In this document: positions 39,872 to 48,736 of the stretch, piece after piece
Numbering within the stretch: position 1 is the first letter of the stretch
Layout: each line of letters starts with the position of its first letter
From: Psychrobacillus sp044762655
GTDB lineage: Bacteria > Bacillota > Bacilli > Bacillales_A > Planococcaceae
Assembly (NCBI RefSeq): GCF_044762655.1
Contig: NZ_JBIWER010000002.1
Coordinates: forward strand, 682,001 to 746,000
Reading direction: 5' to 3'
Length of the DNA stretch: 64,000 nucleotides
Notes under the pieces: model-generated
What the model was told of the DNA's origin: nothing
What the model saw: the letters and a program-made list of their open reading frames with translations, nothing else
Databases searched by the model: none
Program-made: the position numbers and the translations under genes

Positions 39872-39903
39872 AAAAGACTGTGCTTTTTGGGCAGTCTTTT
39901 TTT
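39872..39903 (+). terminator. Terminator/attenuator between leader ORF and ABC-F gene
   Basis: AAAAGACTG (39872-39880) pairs with CAGTCTTTT (39892-39900), followed by TTT. It stands 57 nt upstream of the ABC-F start and would abort transcription unless the leader folds otherwise. Confidence 0.8.
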
Positions 39904-39959
39904 GTTGCGAAATAAGAATTGCTTCTTGGTTTATAAAGACTCGAAGGGAAGCGTTCAAC

Positions 39960-41828
39960 ATGATATGTACAGTAAATAATATAACTAAAATGCTCGGAGG
40001 TAATACCATTTTCGAGAGCTTATCGCTCGATATTAAAACAGGAGATCGGTTAGCCATTGTTGGGAGAAATGGAACTGGTAAAACTACTTTGTTTAAATTG
40101 TTAGCTGGTATTGAAAAACCTGACGAAGGCGCTATTCATTTTAAAAAAGGCACATCGATTGGATATTTAGCACAAATACCAACTTTTTCTGAAGACATCA
40201 CTGGTATGGATGTGCTCCAGTTTGCATTTCAGAGCATTACAGAGCTAAAAAAGAAAATGATTCAGATGGAACAACTAATGGCATCTGTGGAATCTCAAAA
40301 AATGGAACGTTTGCTCCAACAATACGGAGAAATTCAAGAAAATTTTACGATTCTAGGCGGTTACACAATGGAATCTGATATTGATAAAGTAGTACAGGGA
40401 CTACAGCTTTCCGGATTCGTAGATCAATCCTTTGCTAGTTTAAGCGGTGGGGAACAGACGAAAATAATGCTAGGCAATATACTGCTGTCTAACCCAGATA
40501 TTTTATTGCTGGATGAACCGACGAATCATTTGGATATATTTGCAGTTGAATGGTTAGAACAGTATTTGGTTGGCTATTCAGGAACTGTTGTTATTATCGC
40601 ACATGACCGGTATTTCTTAGATAAGGTTGTCACTAAAATTGCTGATTTAGAGGATGGGGAACTTTCTCTTTATCACGGAAATTATTCTTCTTTTATTTTA
40701 GAAAAAGAAGCAAAGTTAATGCGTGAGTTTCAGGAATATGAGGAACAACAGAAAAAGATCAAAAAGATGAAAGAAGCGATTAGGCGTCTAAGACAATGGG
40801 CAAATGAAGCGATGCCTCCAAATCCTAAGTTATTTCGTCAGGCACGTAATATGGAAAGGGCACTAGAACGAATGGTGAAAGTAAAAAAACCACTTATTGA
40901 TCCCAAAAAAATGGAGCTATCATTTGAGTTCGCTTCTAGAAGTGGCAAAGAAGTAGTTAAGATGAAGAATGTAAATAAATCATTCGGAGAAAAGGTTCTA
41001 TTAGATAATGCGCAGTTCAATGTTTTTTGGAAGGATCGAGTGGCAATTGTTGGTCGAAACGGCTCAGGTAAGTCCACTATATTAAACTTGCTCCGTGGTG
41101 AAATTCCTACTGATCATGGAGAAGCACATTTAGGTAGTAATGTCCGTGTAGGATATTTATCGCAGCATTTTGAAATTCAGAACCCGAAGGCGAGGCTAAT
41201 TGATGTCTTTCGTAGTGAGTTAAATATGGTGGAAGGTGATGCGCGCCATATACTTGCGAAGTTTATGTTTTATGGACCAGAAGTATTCAAGAGAATAGGT
41301 GATTTAAGCGGAGGAGAACGGATGAGGCTTCGCCTGGCACAGCTTATGCATCAAGATATAAATTTACTAATACTTGATGAACCGACGAATCATTTAGACA
41401 TCGATTCGAGAGAAGTGCTCGAGGATGCCCTTGCCGATTTTGATGGAACTATTTTGGCTGTATCCCATGATCGCTATTTTCTAAATAAGTTATTTCCTAA
41501 AACTGCCTGGTTAGAGAATGGCCAGCTAACTACTTTTGAAGGAACATATGAGTGGGCTAGAGAAAAGTGGGACGAAATGCATTTTAAACAAGTGGTAGCA
41601 GATACAAAACCGAAAACAGCCAAAATTGCACAGCCTACGAACAAAAAGGAAAAAGAAAGCTCACTAGAAGAAAAAATTTCAGAGATAGAGCATGAAATTA
41701 GTTTATTAAAAGTAAAAATAGAAATAGAAAGTGATTGGGAAGTATACGAAACGCTGCTGGAATCTATTCAGTTGAACGAACAAAAGCTAGAAATACTCCT
41801 GATGGAATGGATGGAGAAAGAAGGATGA
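39960..41828 (+). CDS. ABC-F family ATPase, likely ribosome-associated and leader-controlled
   Basis: The 622-residue protein has two ABC domains and no membrane segments. Domain 1: Walker A GRNGTGKTT, signature LSGGEQTKIML, Walker B LLLDEPTNHLD. The interdomain linker (about 240-310) is a long basic helical hairpin with 'RRLRQWANEAMPPNPKLFRQ' reaching toward the ribosomal P/E site in this family. Domain 2: GRNGSGKST, LSGGERMRLRLAQL, LILDEPTNHLD. A C-terminal Lys/Glu-rich coiled coil (about 540-622) follows. Both P-loops are intact, unlike the ABC-F at 26910. Members include antibiotic-resistance ABC-F proteins and translation factors; the leader and attenuator upstream argue for inducible resistance. 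Confidence 0.88.
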   Translation: MICTVNNITKMLGGNTIFESLSLDIKTGDRLAIVGRNGTGKTTLFKLLAGIEKPDEGAIHFKKGTSIGYLAQIPTFSEDITGMDVLQFAFQSITELKKKMIQMEQLMASVESQKMERLLQQYGEIQENFTILGGYTMESDIDKVVQGLQLSGFVDQSFASLSGGEQTKIMLGNILLSNPDILLLDEPTNHLDIFAVEWLEQYLVGYSGTVVIIAHDRYFLDKVVTKIADLEDGELSLYHGNYSSFILEKEAKLMREFQEYEEQQKKIKKMKEAIRRLRQWANEAMPPNPKLFRQARNMERALERMVKVKKPLIDPKKMELSFEFASRSGKEVVKMKNVNKSFGEKVLLDNAQFNVFWKDRVAIVGRNGSGKSTILNLLRGEIPTDHGEAHLGSNVRVGYLSQHFEIQNPKARLIDVFRSELNMVEGDARHILAKFMFYGPEVFKRIGDLSGGERMRLRLAQLMHQDINLLILDEPTNHLDIDSREVLEDALADFDGTILAVSHDRYFLNKLFPKTAWLENGQLTTFEGTYEWAREKWDEMHFKQVVADTKPKTAKIAQPTNKKEKESSLEEKISEIEHEISLLKVKIEIESDWEVYETLLESIQLNEQKLEILLMEWMEKEG

Positions 41829-41894
41829 AAAGTCTAAAACACGTTGAAAAATCAAAGATTTGCAAAAATTTAGCGAAAAGTATTAACTAGACAT

Positions 41895-41919
41895 CAAATA
41901 TCTCGTATTGTGCCGATAT
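41895..41919 (+). promoter_or_regulatory. SigD-type promoter of the chemoreceptor gene
   Basis: GCCGATAT (41912-41919) is a perfect SigD -10 element; CAAA at 41895-41898 stands at the -35 position (consensus TAAA) with slightly short spacing. Chemoreceptor genes are classic SigD targets. Confidence 0.7.
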
Positions 41920-41928
41920 AATAGTATA

Positions 41929-41965
41929 AATATGCCCTATATGAACAGTTCATATAGGGCATATT
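41929..41965. repeat. Perfect 18-bp palindrome in the chemoreceptor leader
   Basis: The arms 41929-41946 and 41948-41965 are exact reverse complements around a single A. It begins about 10 bp after the SigD -10 box and is not followed by a U-run, so it is an operator, cruciform or mRNA 5' hairpin rather than a terminator. Confidence 0.7.
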
Positions 41966-41984
41966 CAATACACAGAGAAGGAAG

Positions 41985-43997
41985 TTGGAAATGGGTAAAT
42001 CTATAAAATGGAAGATAATTATTACGGTAATTGTTCTTATTATTGTGAGTATGATACCGCTAATATTAATCAGTACGAGTACAATTAGTAAAAAGACGGA
42101 AAACGAACTAATCGATCAGAGTCAAGTTATAATCAATGAAATGTCAGCAACAATTCAGAATTATTTAGCTGCATATGAAAAAGGAATACTGCAATTATCG
42201 ACTTCCAACGATATATTGGATTTTCCAAATAGTGCTAAAGCTACTGATGAGGTCTTAACTAATCAATTAGAGAAAAATTTAGATACTAGATTTAATGAAT
42301 TTAATTCTTTATATGATGCGGTGGCTTCTGTCTATATAGCCTTGCCGGATAAAACGATCGAAATAATTCCAGAAGCCGATCTAGGTGCAGATTTTGACCC
42401 TACATCCAGGGAATGGTATAAAAATGCTGTTTCCAACAAAGAGAATTTCAGCTGGTCTAAACCTTATGTGGATGTTGCTACTGGAGAATATGCAATTTCA
42501 GGTGCTAAAGCTGTTATCAGAGATGGGCAAGTGGTCGGAGTTCTTGCTATTGATATTTTACTGTCGAAGTTAACCGAAAAAGTCGCAAATAGTGAGTTAG
42601 GCTATGAAGGTTATCCGATTATTGTAGATGCAGATGGTAATGCTATTGTTCATCCGACACTATTTGGTGAAAATCTATCTGAGCATTCAGCTGTTAAGGA
42701 AATGCTCAATAGTTCTTCTGAAAGTGGTGAGATACATGAAGCAACAGAAGGAACCAATAATATTACTGTATTTACAACCTTGCCAGGACTGGAATGGAAA
42801 CTGGGAGCGGTTTATGAGGAGAATAAAATAAATCAAACTTCAGATAGTATTCGTAACTTATTAATAATAATTATATTAGCTATAGAGGCAGCAGTAGTTA
42901 TTGTCTTGTATTTCATCATCAGTCATATTTTAAGACCAATTGAGCACCTGAAAAAATTAATGGACTCGATAGCTGAAGGGGATTTAACCGTTCAAGCAAA
43001 TATTAAATCTAAAGATGAAATAGGTCAGTTAGCAACTAACTTTAATAAAATGGCTACAAGTATGAATGAAATTATACAAGTAGTAAAAGAGTCTGCTAGT
43101 GATGTACAAACCAATTCTGAAAGCTTAAGTGCAGTTGCAGAGGAAACAAATGCTTCTGCAGAGCAAGTTTCTTTAGCTGTGAGTGAAATTGCTGAAGGTG
43201 CCTCAAAATCTGCAGAAGATGCAGGAGAAGTTACGGAGAGCTCTGTTCACTTAAGTGAGCAAATAAATCTGATTAACGAAAAGTCAGTCGTGATGACTGA
43301 TATAGCTACAAAAGCGAATTCCATGAATACAAATGGACAAAGTCAAATGAGAGAATTAAAATCATCATTCGAAAATTGGGAGTCTAATCTCACTTCAATG
43401 TCTTCTCTATTTTCAACATTAGAAATTAGAGTAAAAGCAATTGGTGGTGTGATGGAAACAATTATGGAAATCTCTGCACAAACGAATTTACTCGCGTTGA
43501 ATGCAAGTATAGAAGCTGCCCGTGCGGGTGAACATGGTAAAGGATTTGCTGTTGTAGCGGATGAAGTGCGAAAACTTGCAGAGCAGTCGGCAAAAGCAAC
43601 AGAGGAAGTAAAACAAACTATTACTGAGCTACAGAGTGAATCTCAAATCGTTGGGAAACAAATGATAGACACTATTAAAACGTTCCGTGAACAAGGATCT
43701 GTTGTTATTGATACAGAAGTGACATTCAGTGAAATATCATTACTGATGAATAATTTGCAAGCTTCTATTGATTCCGTGTCTATAGAAATCGAACAGGTTT
43801 CTAATTATAAAGATCAAGTAGTAGATACAATTCAAGTGATGGCAGCAACTTCGGAGCAAACTGCTGCAGCGTGTGAGGAAGTAAGTGCTTCCTCCGATGA
43901 GCAATTACGAGCAATTCAATCGGTGGCAGAAGCATCAGAGACATTAACAAGTTTGAGTGAAAAACTGGCGAATACAGTAAATCGTTTCAAAGTTTAA
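41985..43997 (+). CDS. Methyl-accepting chemotaxis protein with Cache sensor
   Basis: A 670-residue transmembrane chemoreceptor. Membrane helices lie at about residues 11-30 and 285-308; between them is a dCache-type extracellular sensor ('YIALPDKTIEIIPEADLG', 'DPTSREWYKNAVSNKENFSW', 'SKPYVDVATGEYAISGAKAV'), typical of amino-acid sensing. A HAMP linker follows ('RPIEHLKKLMDSIAEGDLTV') and then a long MA signalling domain with the CheW/CheA-binding tip 'EISAQTNLLALNASIEAARA' and 'GKGFAVVADEVRKLAEQS'. The attractant is unknown. Expression from a SigD-type promoter upstream fits motility control. Confidence 0.95.
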   Translation: MEMGKSIKWKIIITVIVLIIVSMIPLILISTSTISKKTENELIDQSQVIINEMSATIQNYLAAYEKGILQLSTSNDILDFPNSAKATDEVLTNQLEKNLDTRFNEFNSLYDAVASVYIALPDKTIEIIPEADLGADFDPTSREWYKNAVSNKENFSWSKPYVDVATGEYAISGAKAVIRDGQVVGVLAIDILLSKLTEKVANSELGYEGYPIIVDADGNAIVHPTLFGENLSEHSAVKEMLNSSSESGEIHEATEGTNNITVFTTLPGLEWKLGAVYEENKINQTSDSIRNLLIIIILAIEAAVVIVLYFIISHILRPIEHLKKLMDSIAEGDLTVQANIKSKDEIGQLATNFNKMATSMNEIIQVVKESASDVQTNSESLSAVAEETNASAEQVSLAVSEIAEGASKSAEDAGEVTESSVHLSEQINLINEKSVVMTDIATKANSMNTNGQSQMRELKSSFENWESNLTSMSSLFSTLEIRVKAIGGVMETIMEISAQTNLLALNASIEAARAGEHGKGFAVVADEVRKLAEQSAKATEEVKQTITELQSESQIVGKQMIDTIKTFREQGSVVIDTEVTFSEISLLMNNLQASIDSVSIEIEQVSNYKDQVVDTIQVMAATSEQTAAACEEVSASSDEQLRAIQSVAEASETLTSLSEKLANTVNRFKV

Positions 43998-44003
43998 AAG
44001 AAG

Positions 44004-44032
44004 TTGAATTATTCGAAAACACATGTTAATAT
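44004..44032 (+). promoter_or_regulatory. Promoter of the SAM riboswitch-metA unit
   Basis: TTGAAT (44004-44009) and TAATAT (44027-44032) are 17 bp apart, with a TG dinucleotide just before the -10 box. Transcription would start shortly before the riboswitch. Confidence 0.6.
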
Positions 44033-44063
44033 TTTCTAATGAAGAACAATATAATTAAATAAC

Positions 44064-44167
44064 TCTTATCAAGAGAAGCTGAGGGAAATGGCCCGTTGAA
44101 GCTTCAGCAACCTCTGACTTGTCAGAAAGGTGCTAACTCCTACAAGATAATTTCTTGAAAGATAAGA
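44064..44167 (+). promoter_or_regulatory. SAM-I (S-box) riboswitch
   Basis: The conserved S-box blocks are present in order: CTTATCAAGAGAAG, GCTGAGGGAAATGGCCC, TGAAGCTTCAGCAACCTC, AAAGGTGCTAACTCC and the closing GAAAGATAAG, which pairs with CTTATC to form helix P1. A terminator follows, so high S-adenosylmethionine should switch metA off. Confidence 0.95.
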
Positions 44168-44185
44168 ATCGAGAGCAAAACGTTC

Positions 44186-44222
44186 ACCCTCTTTTCTTAT
44201 TTTATAGGAAAAGAGGGTTTTT
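44186..44222 (+). terminator. Riboswitch expression-platform terminator
   Basis: ACCCTCTTTTC (44186-44196) pairs perfectly with GAAAAGAGGGT (44208-44218), followed by T residues, 23 nt before the metA start. Confidence 0.92.
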
Positions 44223-44244
44223 AAATTTAAAGGGGGAGAACAAT

Positions 44245-45153
44245 TTGCCAATAAATATTCCTAAACAATTGCCGGCAGCTGAACATCTAAAAAAAGAGAA
44301 AATATTTATAATGGATACCGATCGAGCAATAGCCCAAGATATACGCCCATTAAACATCATTATTTTAAATCTGATGCCCGAAAAAGAGAAAACCGAACTT
44401 CAATTACTACGATTATTAGGAAATACATCGCTACAAGTAAATGTGACTTTTTTACATATGGCAACCCATGATTCCAAAAATGTGAGCAAAACTCATTTGG
44501 ATACTTTTTACACGACATTTAACAAAATTGAACATCGAAAATATGATGGAATGATTATCACTGGTGCGCCAATCGAGCATTTACAATTTGAGAACGTTAA
44601 TTATTGGAGTGAAATGACGAAAATAATGGATTGGTCCAAAACGCATGTAACGTCCGTTCTGCATATTTGTTGGGGAGCACAAGCAGCTCTTTATCATCAT
44701 TACGGAATCGGAAAATACGACTTGCCTAAAAAATGTTTTGGGGTGTTTAACCATTGTTTAACCGATCCAACTGTACATTTAGTTCGAGGATTTAATGATG
44801 AGTTTAATGCACCAGTATCACGTTACACAGCTGTTTCCTACGAGGAGATTAAACAAGACAATCGGCTATTATTATTATCAAGTTCAGAGGATGCAGGTGT
44901 TTTCCTAGTTATTTCGAAAGATAAAAAGCATATTATGATTACTGGTCACTTAGAATATGATGCAACGACACTTGCTGACGAATATAAAAGAGACATCCAT
45001 AAAGGTGTAGAGATAGACGTTCCGGAAAACTATTATCCAAACGATGATCCATCACAAAAACCAAAGAACTCTTGGCGCTCTCATACTCATCTGTTATTTT
45101 CTAATTGGTTGAACTATTATGTGTACCAAGAAACACCTTATGAATGGGAATGA
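44245..45153 (+). CDS. metA: Homoserine O-acetyltransferase, MetA type
   Basis: MetA activates homoserine for methionine synthesis. The 302-residue protein has the MetA fold of the glutamine-amidotransferase class, with nucleophile C142 in LHICWGAQA and downstream His and Glu. Position 111, in TGAPIEHLQF, is Glu; in this family Glu111 goes with acetyl-CoA use (Bacillus type) and Gly with succinyl-CoA (E. coli type), so the enzyme should be an acetyltransferase despite its frequent annotation as succinyltransferase. The start is TTG after AAAGGGGGAGAA. It is controlled by the SAM-I riboswitch directly upstream. Confidence 0.95.
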   Translation: MPINIPKQLPAAEHLKKEKIFIMDTDRAIAQDIRPLNIIILNLMPEKEKTELQLLRLLGNTSLQVNVTFLHMATHDSKNVSKTHLDTFYTTFNKIEHRKYDGMIITGAPIEHLQFENVNYWSEMTKIMDWSKTHVTSVLHICWGAQAALYHHYGIGKYDLPKKCFGVFNHCLTDPTVHLVRGFNDEFNAPVSRYTAVSYEEIKQDNRLLLLSSSEDAGVFLVISKDKKHIMITGHLEYDATTLADEYKRDIHKGVEIDVPENYYPNDDPSQKPKNSWRSHTHLLFSNWLNYYVYQETPYEWE

Positions 45154-45337
45154 CCTCAGATTTTTAAATTGCTTGTTCACTTGCTATAGGTTAGCAAGAA
45201 TGGAAACATTTAAAGTTAATGCAATGGTAGTAGATTAAATATATAGAAGGTATAGATAACATCTTCAAAATTTAAAGACCTGTCGAATTCCACATCAAAA
45301 TCCTATTTACAAATCTCAGCAACTAAACAAGGAGGAT

Positions 45338-45802
45338 ATGATGAGTTACATACAAACAATTCGAAAGTTAATTGGAAATGAAATGCTTATGACTGTAGGT
45401 TGTGGAATTATAATTGAAAAAGAAAATCAAATTTTATTACAACATCGTACGGATCGAGATGTTTGGGGTATTCCTGGAGGCGTAATGGAGCCTGGAGAAT
45501 CATTTCTTGAAACTGCTTTGCGAGAAACATTTGAGGAAACGGGTTTAAGAGTTGAACAATTACAGTTGTTTGGTCTTTATTCAGGTGAAGATGGATTTGC
45601 AGAATATCAGAATGGAGATAAAGTTTTTAGTGTCCAGATTATATTCCATTCAAGCAGTTTTTCAGGAGAATTACTTCATAGCTCTGAAGAAAGTCATGAA
45701 CATCGATTCTTTTCCAGTAATAACCTACCTCATTTGAACTCGCATCAAGAGCGATTCATTCAGGATTGGGTAAATCAGGTGAACTTGCCGGTAATTAGTT
45801 AA
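45338..45802 (+). CDS. NUDIX hydrolase
   Basis: The 154-residue protein has a complete Nudix box (GGVMEPGESFLETALRETFE followed by ETGL), which coordinates Mg2+ and hydrolyses nucleoside diphosphates linked to another moiety. The N-terminal part includes 'GCGIIIEKENQILLQHRTD', the usual first strands. The substrate is unknown; it resembles the YjhB/MutT-like housekeeping group. AAGGAGG lies just before two consecutive ATG codons. It is monocistronic. The 184 bp between metA and this gene hold only a small hairpin, CTTGCTA/TAGCAAG. Confidence 0.88.
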   Translation: MMSYIQTIRKLIGNEMLMTVGCGIIIEKENQILLQHRTDRDVWGIPGGVMEPGESFLETALRETFEETGLRVEQLQLFGLYSGEDGFAEYQNGDKVFSVQIIFHSSSFSGELLHSSEESHEHRFFSSNNLPHLNSHQERFIQDWVNQVNLPVIS

Positions 45803-45938
45803 TATAACTGAATATAATTAGTCAAAATAACGACCTATCTCTAATACAGATCAGTATTTCCCTTATTCAACTAACTGGTTCTTTAGTAAAACGATTAAAT
45901 TCTGATAAAAGATTAACATAAACAGGGGGAGACTTAAT

Positions 45939-46151
45939 TCATAGACTATTTGAGCTTTGTCTTATTTGGTGATTGCGCTTCAAATTGTTTCTCCAAACAC
46001 TTACCGATGAAGGAGGAGCTATCAAAAAGATACCCGCTGTTTCAGTTAAAGAGGTACCATGTTCAATCATGTAATTTAGTACGTCTATTTTAAACTGATG
46101 TGTGTAATTTTTATATTGTTTTACGAATGCTTCAGAAAAACTGTACCCCAA
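45939..46151 (-). pseudogene. Fragment of an IS3-family transposase OrfA
   Basis: About 70 residues read 'GYSFSEAFVKQYKNYTHQFK' at the start, then 'TSLTETAGIFLIAPPSSVSV' and 'WRNNLKR'. This resembles the N-terminal helix-turn-helix of IS3/IS150-type OrfA (Y-S-x-E-F-K...; S-L-x-x-x-A-x-x-F-x-I-x-x-x-S-x-x-x-W). No OrfB with a DDE catalytic domain is present on either side, so the element is a remnant. It starts inside a 19-bp inverted repeat (46141-46183). Confidence 0.55.
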
Positions 46152-46183
46152 TTGTTAGAAAGTATCTAACAATTGGGGTACAG
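46141..46183. repeat. Perfect 19-bp inverted repeat, IS-end-like
   Basis: The arms 46141-46159 and 46165-46183 are exact complements around AAGTA. The outward sequence TGTACCCCAATTGTTAGA resembles IS3/IS150 group terminal repeats (TGTAC...GTTAGA), here facing each other 5 bp apart, next to the transposase remnant. Confidence 0.55.
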
Positions 46184-46390
46184 TTCATTTTGTTCTTTTT
46201 TCACGGTCAAAACCAACATTCAGTGTGAAATGTTACACTCAAAATATCTGGTAGCTCAAATTTCAAGCTACTTCAATGTAATAGAAATGGTTTTTGCCTG
46301 CTATATAACTAAATATAGGACATTTGATACGAGAAATTGATTAGTTCTGTCGCTATAATAAATAGAGTTTGAATAGAGAGGAAGTTTTCA

Positions 46391-47977
46391 TTGAAAAGGT
46401 TATTACACGGCTTGATGGCTGTATCATTGAGTCTTGCCATATTTGTTATTCCTGCTGTATCAGCCATAGCTGATGGATTCCCAGATGTCGCGAGTTTTAA
46501 TAAAGAGATTGACTATTTGACCGAATTAAAAGTAATCAATGGCTATTCAGATGGTACATTCCGGCCATCCGCGAAACTTACACGTGCACAAGCGGTTGTC
46601 ATGATTATGCGGTCGATTGGTATGCCAGAATCTGTAGCACATATAAAAGATCCAGGTTACTATGATGTCACGCAATCTAGTTTCGGCTATAAAGAAATTT
46701 TAGTTGCCTCGAGTGCAGGGATAATAAGTGGGAAAAGTAAAACTCATTTCGATCCAACAGGGCATATCACGCGTGCCGAGATGGCTAAAGTGGTCGGAAA
46801 CGCTTTTAAACTGGAAGGTGTGTATGAGCTAGGATTTAAAGATGTCTCTAGAGACTACTGGGCATCCTCATATATCTCATCATTGGCTACAAACAATATT
46901 ACGGTTGGATATAATGATGGAACGTTTCGCCCAACACAGCCGATTGACCGTGCCCAATTTTCAGCATTCCTTGCGCGAATCATGAAGCCAAATTTCCGCC
47001 CATCCACAGGAAAATCAGCCCATTCCATCCTAGACCTGGCAGTAGAATCATCATCCATCGTAGATCTAGTAAAACATCCCCATAAGCCGATTGTTTACTA
47101 TATTGATGGGAAGTCCAAATCACTTGTCATGCTAAACGTAGAAACGAAATCGAAAAAGGTTGTGGAACTGACACATCCTGCTGAAAAGCTCGTGATTAAA
47201 AACGGCAAAATTTTTGTTACGCAATTAATACAAGCAAGAAGCCCCTATAACTTCATGGAGACCCAAAAAGGACTCATCAATGTGTACGAGGCTGAAGATC
47301 TTTCTTTCCTAAAAGCAGTAAATGTTAATATCGATCCTTTTGATATCGCTGTGGATGACGCAGAAACACTGATTATTTCTTCAGGTTCGGACCAAGGCAT
47401 CAGTTCAGAGATTCATACGTATAACTGGCAAACATCAGAACATTTATCATCTGCCAATCTCTTCCCGCAACAATTGATTGAACTGTCACCAACACAGAAC
47501 AAAGTCTATTCGGTTGCTAGTTCTCATTATACCGGTAAAATGGAAACATTTAGCTTAAGAGAAGGTAAAATCAGTAAGGAAACCATGGTACCTCGATTCT
47601 TTAATACGATGAAATTGAGGGGCTATACACAAATGTCCCCTGACGGCAATGTTATTTATAATGGAGACGGGACAGCATACGCATCAAGCAGTATTCCCTC
47701 TGAAGATCTGGCTCCTCTTGGTAGGCTTGCGACTCCATTTACAACGATGACGTTTGATGAAACAGGAAAAAACATATATTTAGCTGATCAATCAGAACAG
47801 ATTTCAGTTTATAAATACAATACTTTAGATCCAACTTCTAATCTGCGAGCATATGGCAAGATTGATCGACTCGTTTATGTAGAGGAAACAGAAGAACTTT
47901 ATGCTTTTACTAAATTTAAACACGAAGGTGCCAAGACAGAATCCATTTTGTTGGAACGTTTTAAATTTGGAAAATAA
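46391..47977 (+). CDS. Surface protein with three SLH domains and a propeller-like C-terminus
   Basis: The 528-residue protein has a Sec signal peptide (about 1-27, cleavage near AVSAIA) and three S-layer homology domains at about 30-85, 90-150 and 155-205 ('EIDYLTELKVINGYSDGTFR', 'HFDPTGHITRAEMAKVVGNA', 'TVGYNDGTFRPTQPIDRAQF'), which bind pyruvylated secondary wall polymer. The remaining 310 residues contain repeating beta-strand blocks of the YVTN/propeller kind ('YYIDGKSKSLVMLNVETKSK', 'SPTQNKVYSVASSHYTG', 'SPDGNVIYNGDGTA'). It is a predicted cell-surface protein with unknown ligand. The start is TTG after GAGAGGAAG. Confidence 0.87.
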   Translation: MKRLLHGLMAVSLSLAIFVIPAVSAIADGFPDVASFNKEIDYLTELKVINGYSDGTFRPSAKLTRAQAVVMIMRSIGMPESVAHIKDPGYYDVTQSSFGYKEILVASSAGIISGKSKTHFDPTGHITRAEMAKVVGNAFKLEGVYELGFKDVSRDYWASSYISSLATNNITVGYNDGTFRPTQPIDRAQFSAFLARIMKPNFRPSTGKSAHSILDLAVESSSIVDLVKHPHKPIVYYIDGKSKSLVMLNVETKSKKVVELTHPAEKLVIKNGKIFVTQLIQARSPYNFMETQKGLINVYEAEDLSFLKAVNVNIDPFDIAVDDAETLIISSGSDQGISSEIHTYNWQTSEHLSSANLFPQQLIELSPTQNKVYSVASSHYTGKMETFSLREGKISKETMVPRFFNTMKLRGYTQMSPDGNVIYNGDGTAYASSSIPSEDLAPLGRLATPFTTMTFDETGKNIYLADQSEQISVYKYNTLDPTSNLRAYGKIDRLVYVEETEELYAFTKFKHEGAKTESILLERFKFGK

Positions 47978-47987
47978 AGAACAAAAG

Positions 47988-48102
47988 CGCAAGCGCCTAT
48001 GTTAGCCCCGAAAAGCGATGAAAAAATTGCAATAAATTCACTCTTTTTCTTTATTCTTAAGTCTGAAGCGACACTGGCGCACTAGGCGCTGGAGTCTGGA
48101 CG
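47988..48102. repeat. Bacillaceae dispersed intergenic repeat
   Basis: Directly after the SLH gene, the words AAGCGCAAGCGCCTATG, TTAGCCCCGAAAAGCG, TCTGAAGCGACACTGGCGC and AGGCGCTGGAGTCTGGACG occur in the order known from a common non-coding repeat of Bacillus-like genomes, with an AT-rich insertion in the middle (48018-48060). It is GC-rich against its surroundings and non-coding. Confidence 0.65.
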
Positions 48103-48132
48103 GAGAATTAGAAAGTTATCCATATACTAAAG

Positions 48133-48177
48133 GTGCGTATTCCCACTGACTAAATCAATGGGAATATGCACTTTTTT
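48133..48177 (+). terminator. Intrinsic terminator
   Basis: GTGCGTATTCCCA (48133-48145) pairs with TGGGAATATGCAC (48159-48171) with a G-U pair and is followed by six T residues. From here to 48388 I see nothing coding. Confidence 0.85.
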
Positions 48178-48388
48178 CTATTTGTGCGTGATCTCTGAGG
48201 AGCAAAGTATTCCCAAGTGGATTTACCCCAAAAGGTTTATTAGGTGCGAAACTTTTCTAGCTCAAAAAGGGAATAGAGTTGATACTGTAAAATGGAACTG
48301 ACAAAAAATATGGAAGTTTTGTAACTTATAGAGATGAAGTAAGTCTAACTTATATATTGGAAAGAATATTAACTAGGAGGAAGCAACA

Positions 48389-48736
48389 ATGAACAATTAT
48401 AAATTTTTTTATTTTTCTACAATCTTTATATTAACTGCTCTAATTATTTTTGCAACAATAATCCTATTACTCCCATTCCTGGCTCAAGAGGTACAAAATA
48501 TTTCTCCAAAATTATACATTAATATTTACTTTGACCATCTACACTTATATTCGGTTCTTTGGAGTGTCTTGCTTTCTATACCACTAATTTATGTACTTTA
48601 TAAAAAGAGTTTCAATATAAAAAAACAAGTAAGTACCGTAACTATTCAATCCCTTTTATTAACCTGTTTAATTTTACTTGTTTACTTTAACCTCAATTAT
48701 TTAGATGAACTTATTTCTCGCCCTACTTATGAATGA
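48389..48736 (+). CDS. Small membrane protein of unknown function
   Basis: The 115-residue product has three hydrophobic segments, at about residues 8-32, 52-68 and 84-101, separated by an extracellular-type loop with 'NISPKLYINIYFDHLHLY' and a basic 'LYKKSFNIKKQ' loop. An AGGAGG site 12 nt before the ATG supports translation. I do not recognise the family. It stands alone between a terminator and a DinB-like gene, and codon use matches the neighbours. Confidence 0.65.
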   Translation: MNNYKFFYFSTIFILTALIIFATIILLLPFLAQEVQNISPKLYINIYFDHLHLYSVLWSVLLSIPLIYVLYKKSFNIKKQVSTVTIQSLLLTCLILLVYFNLNYLDELISRPTYE

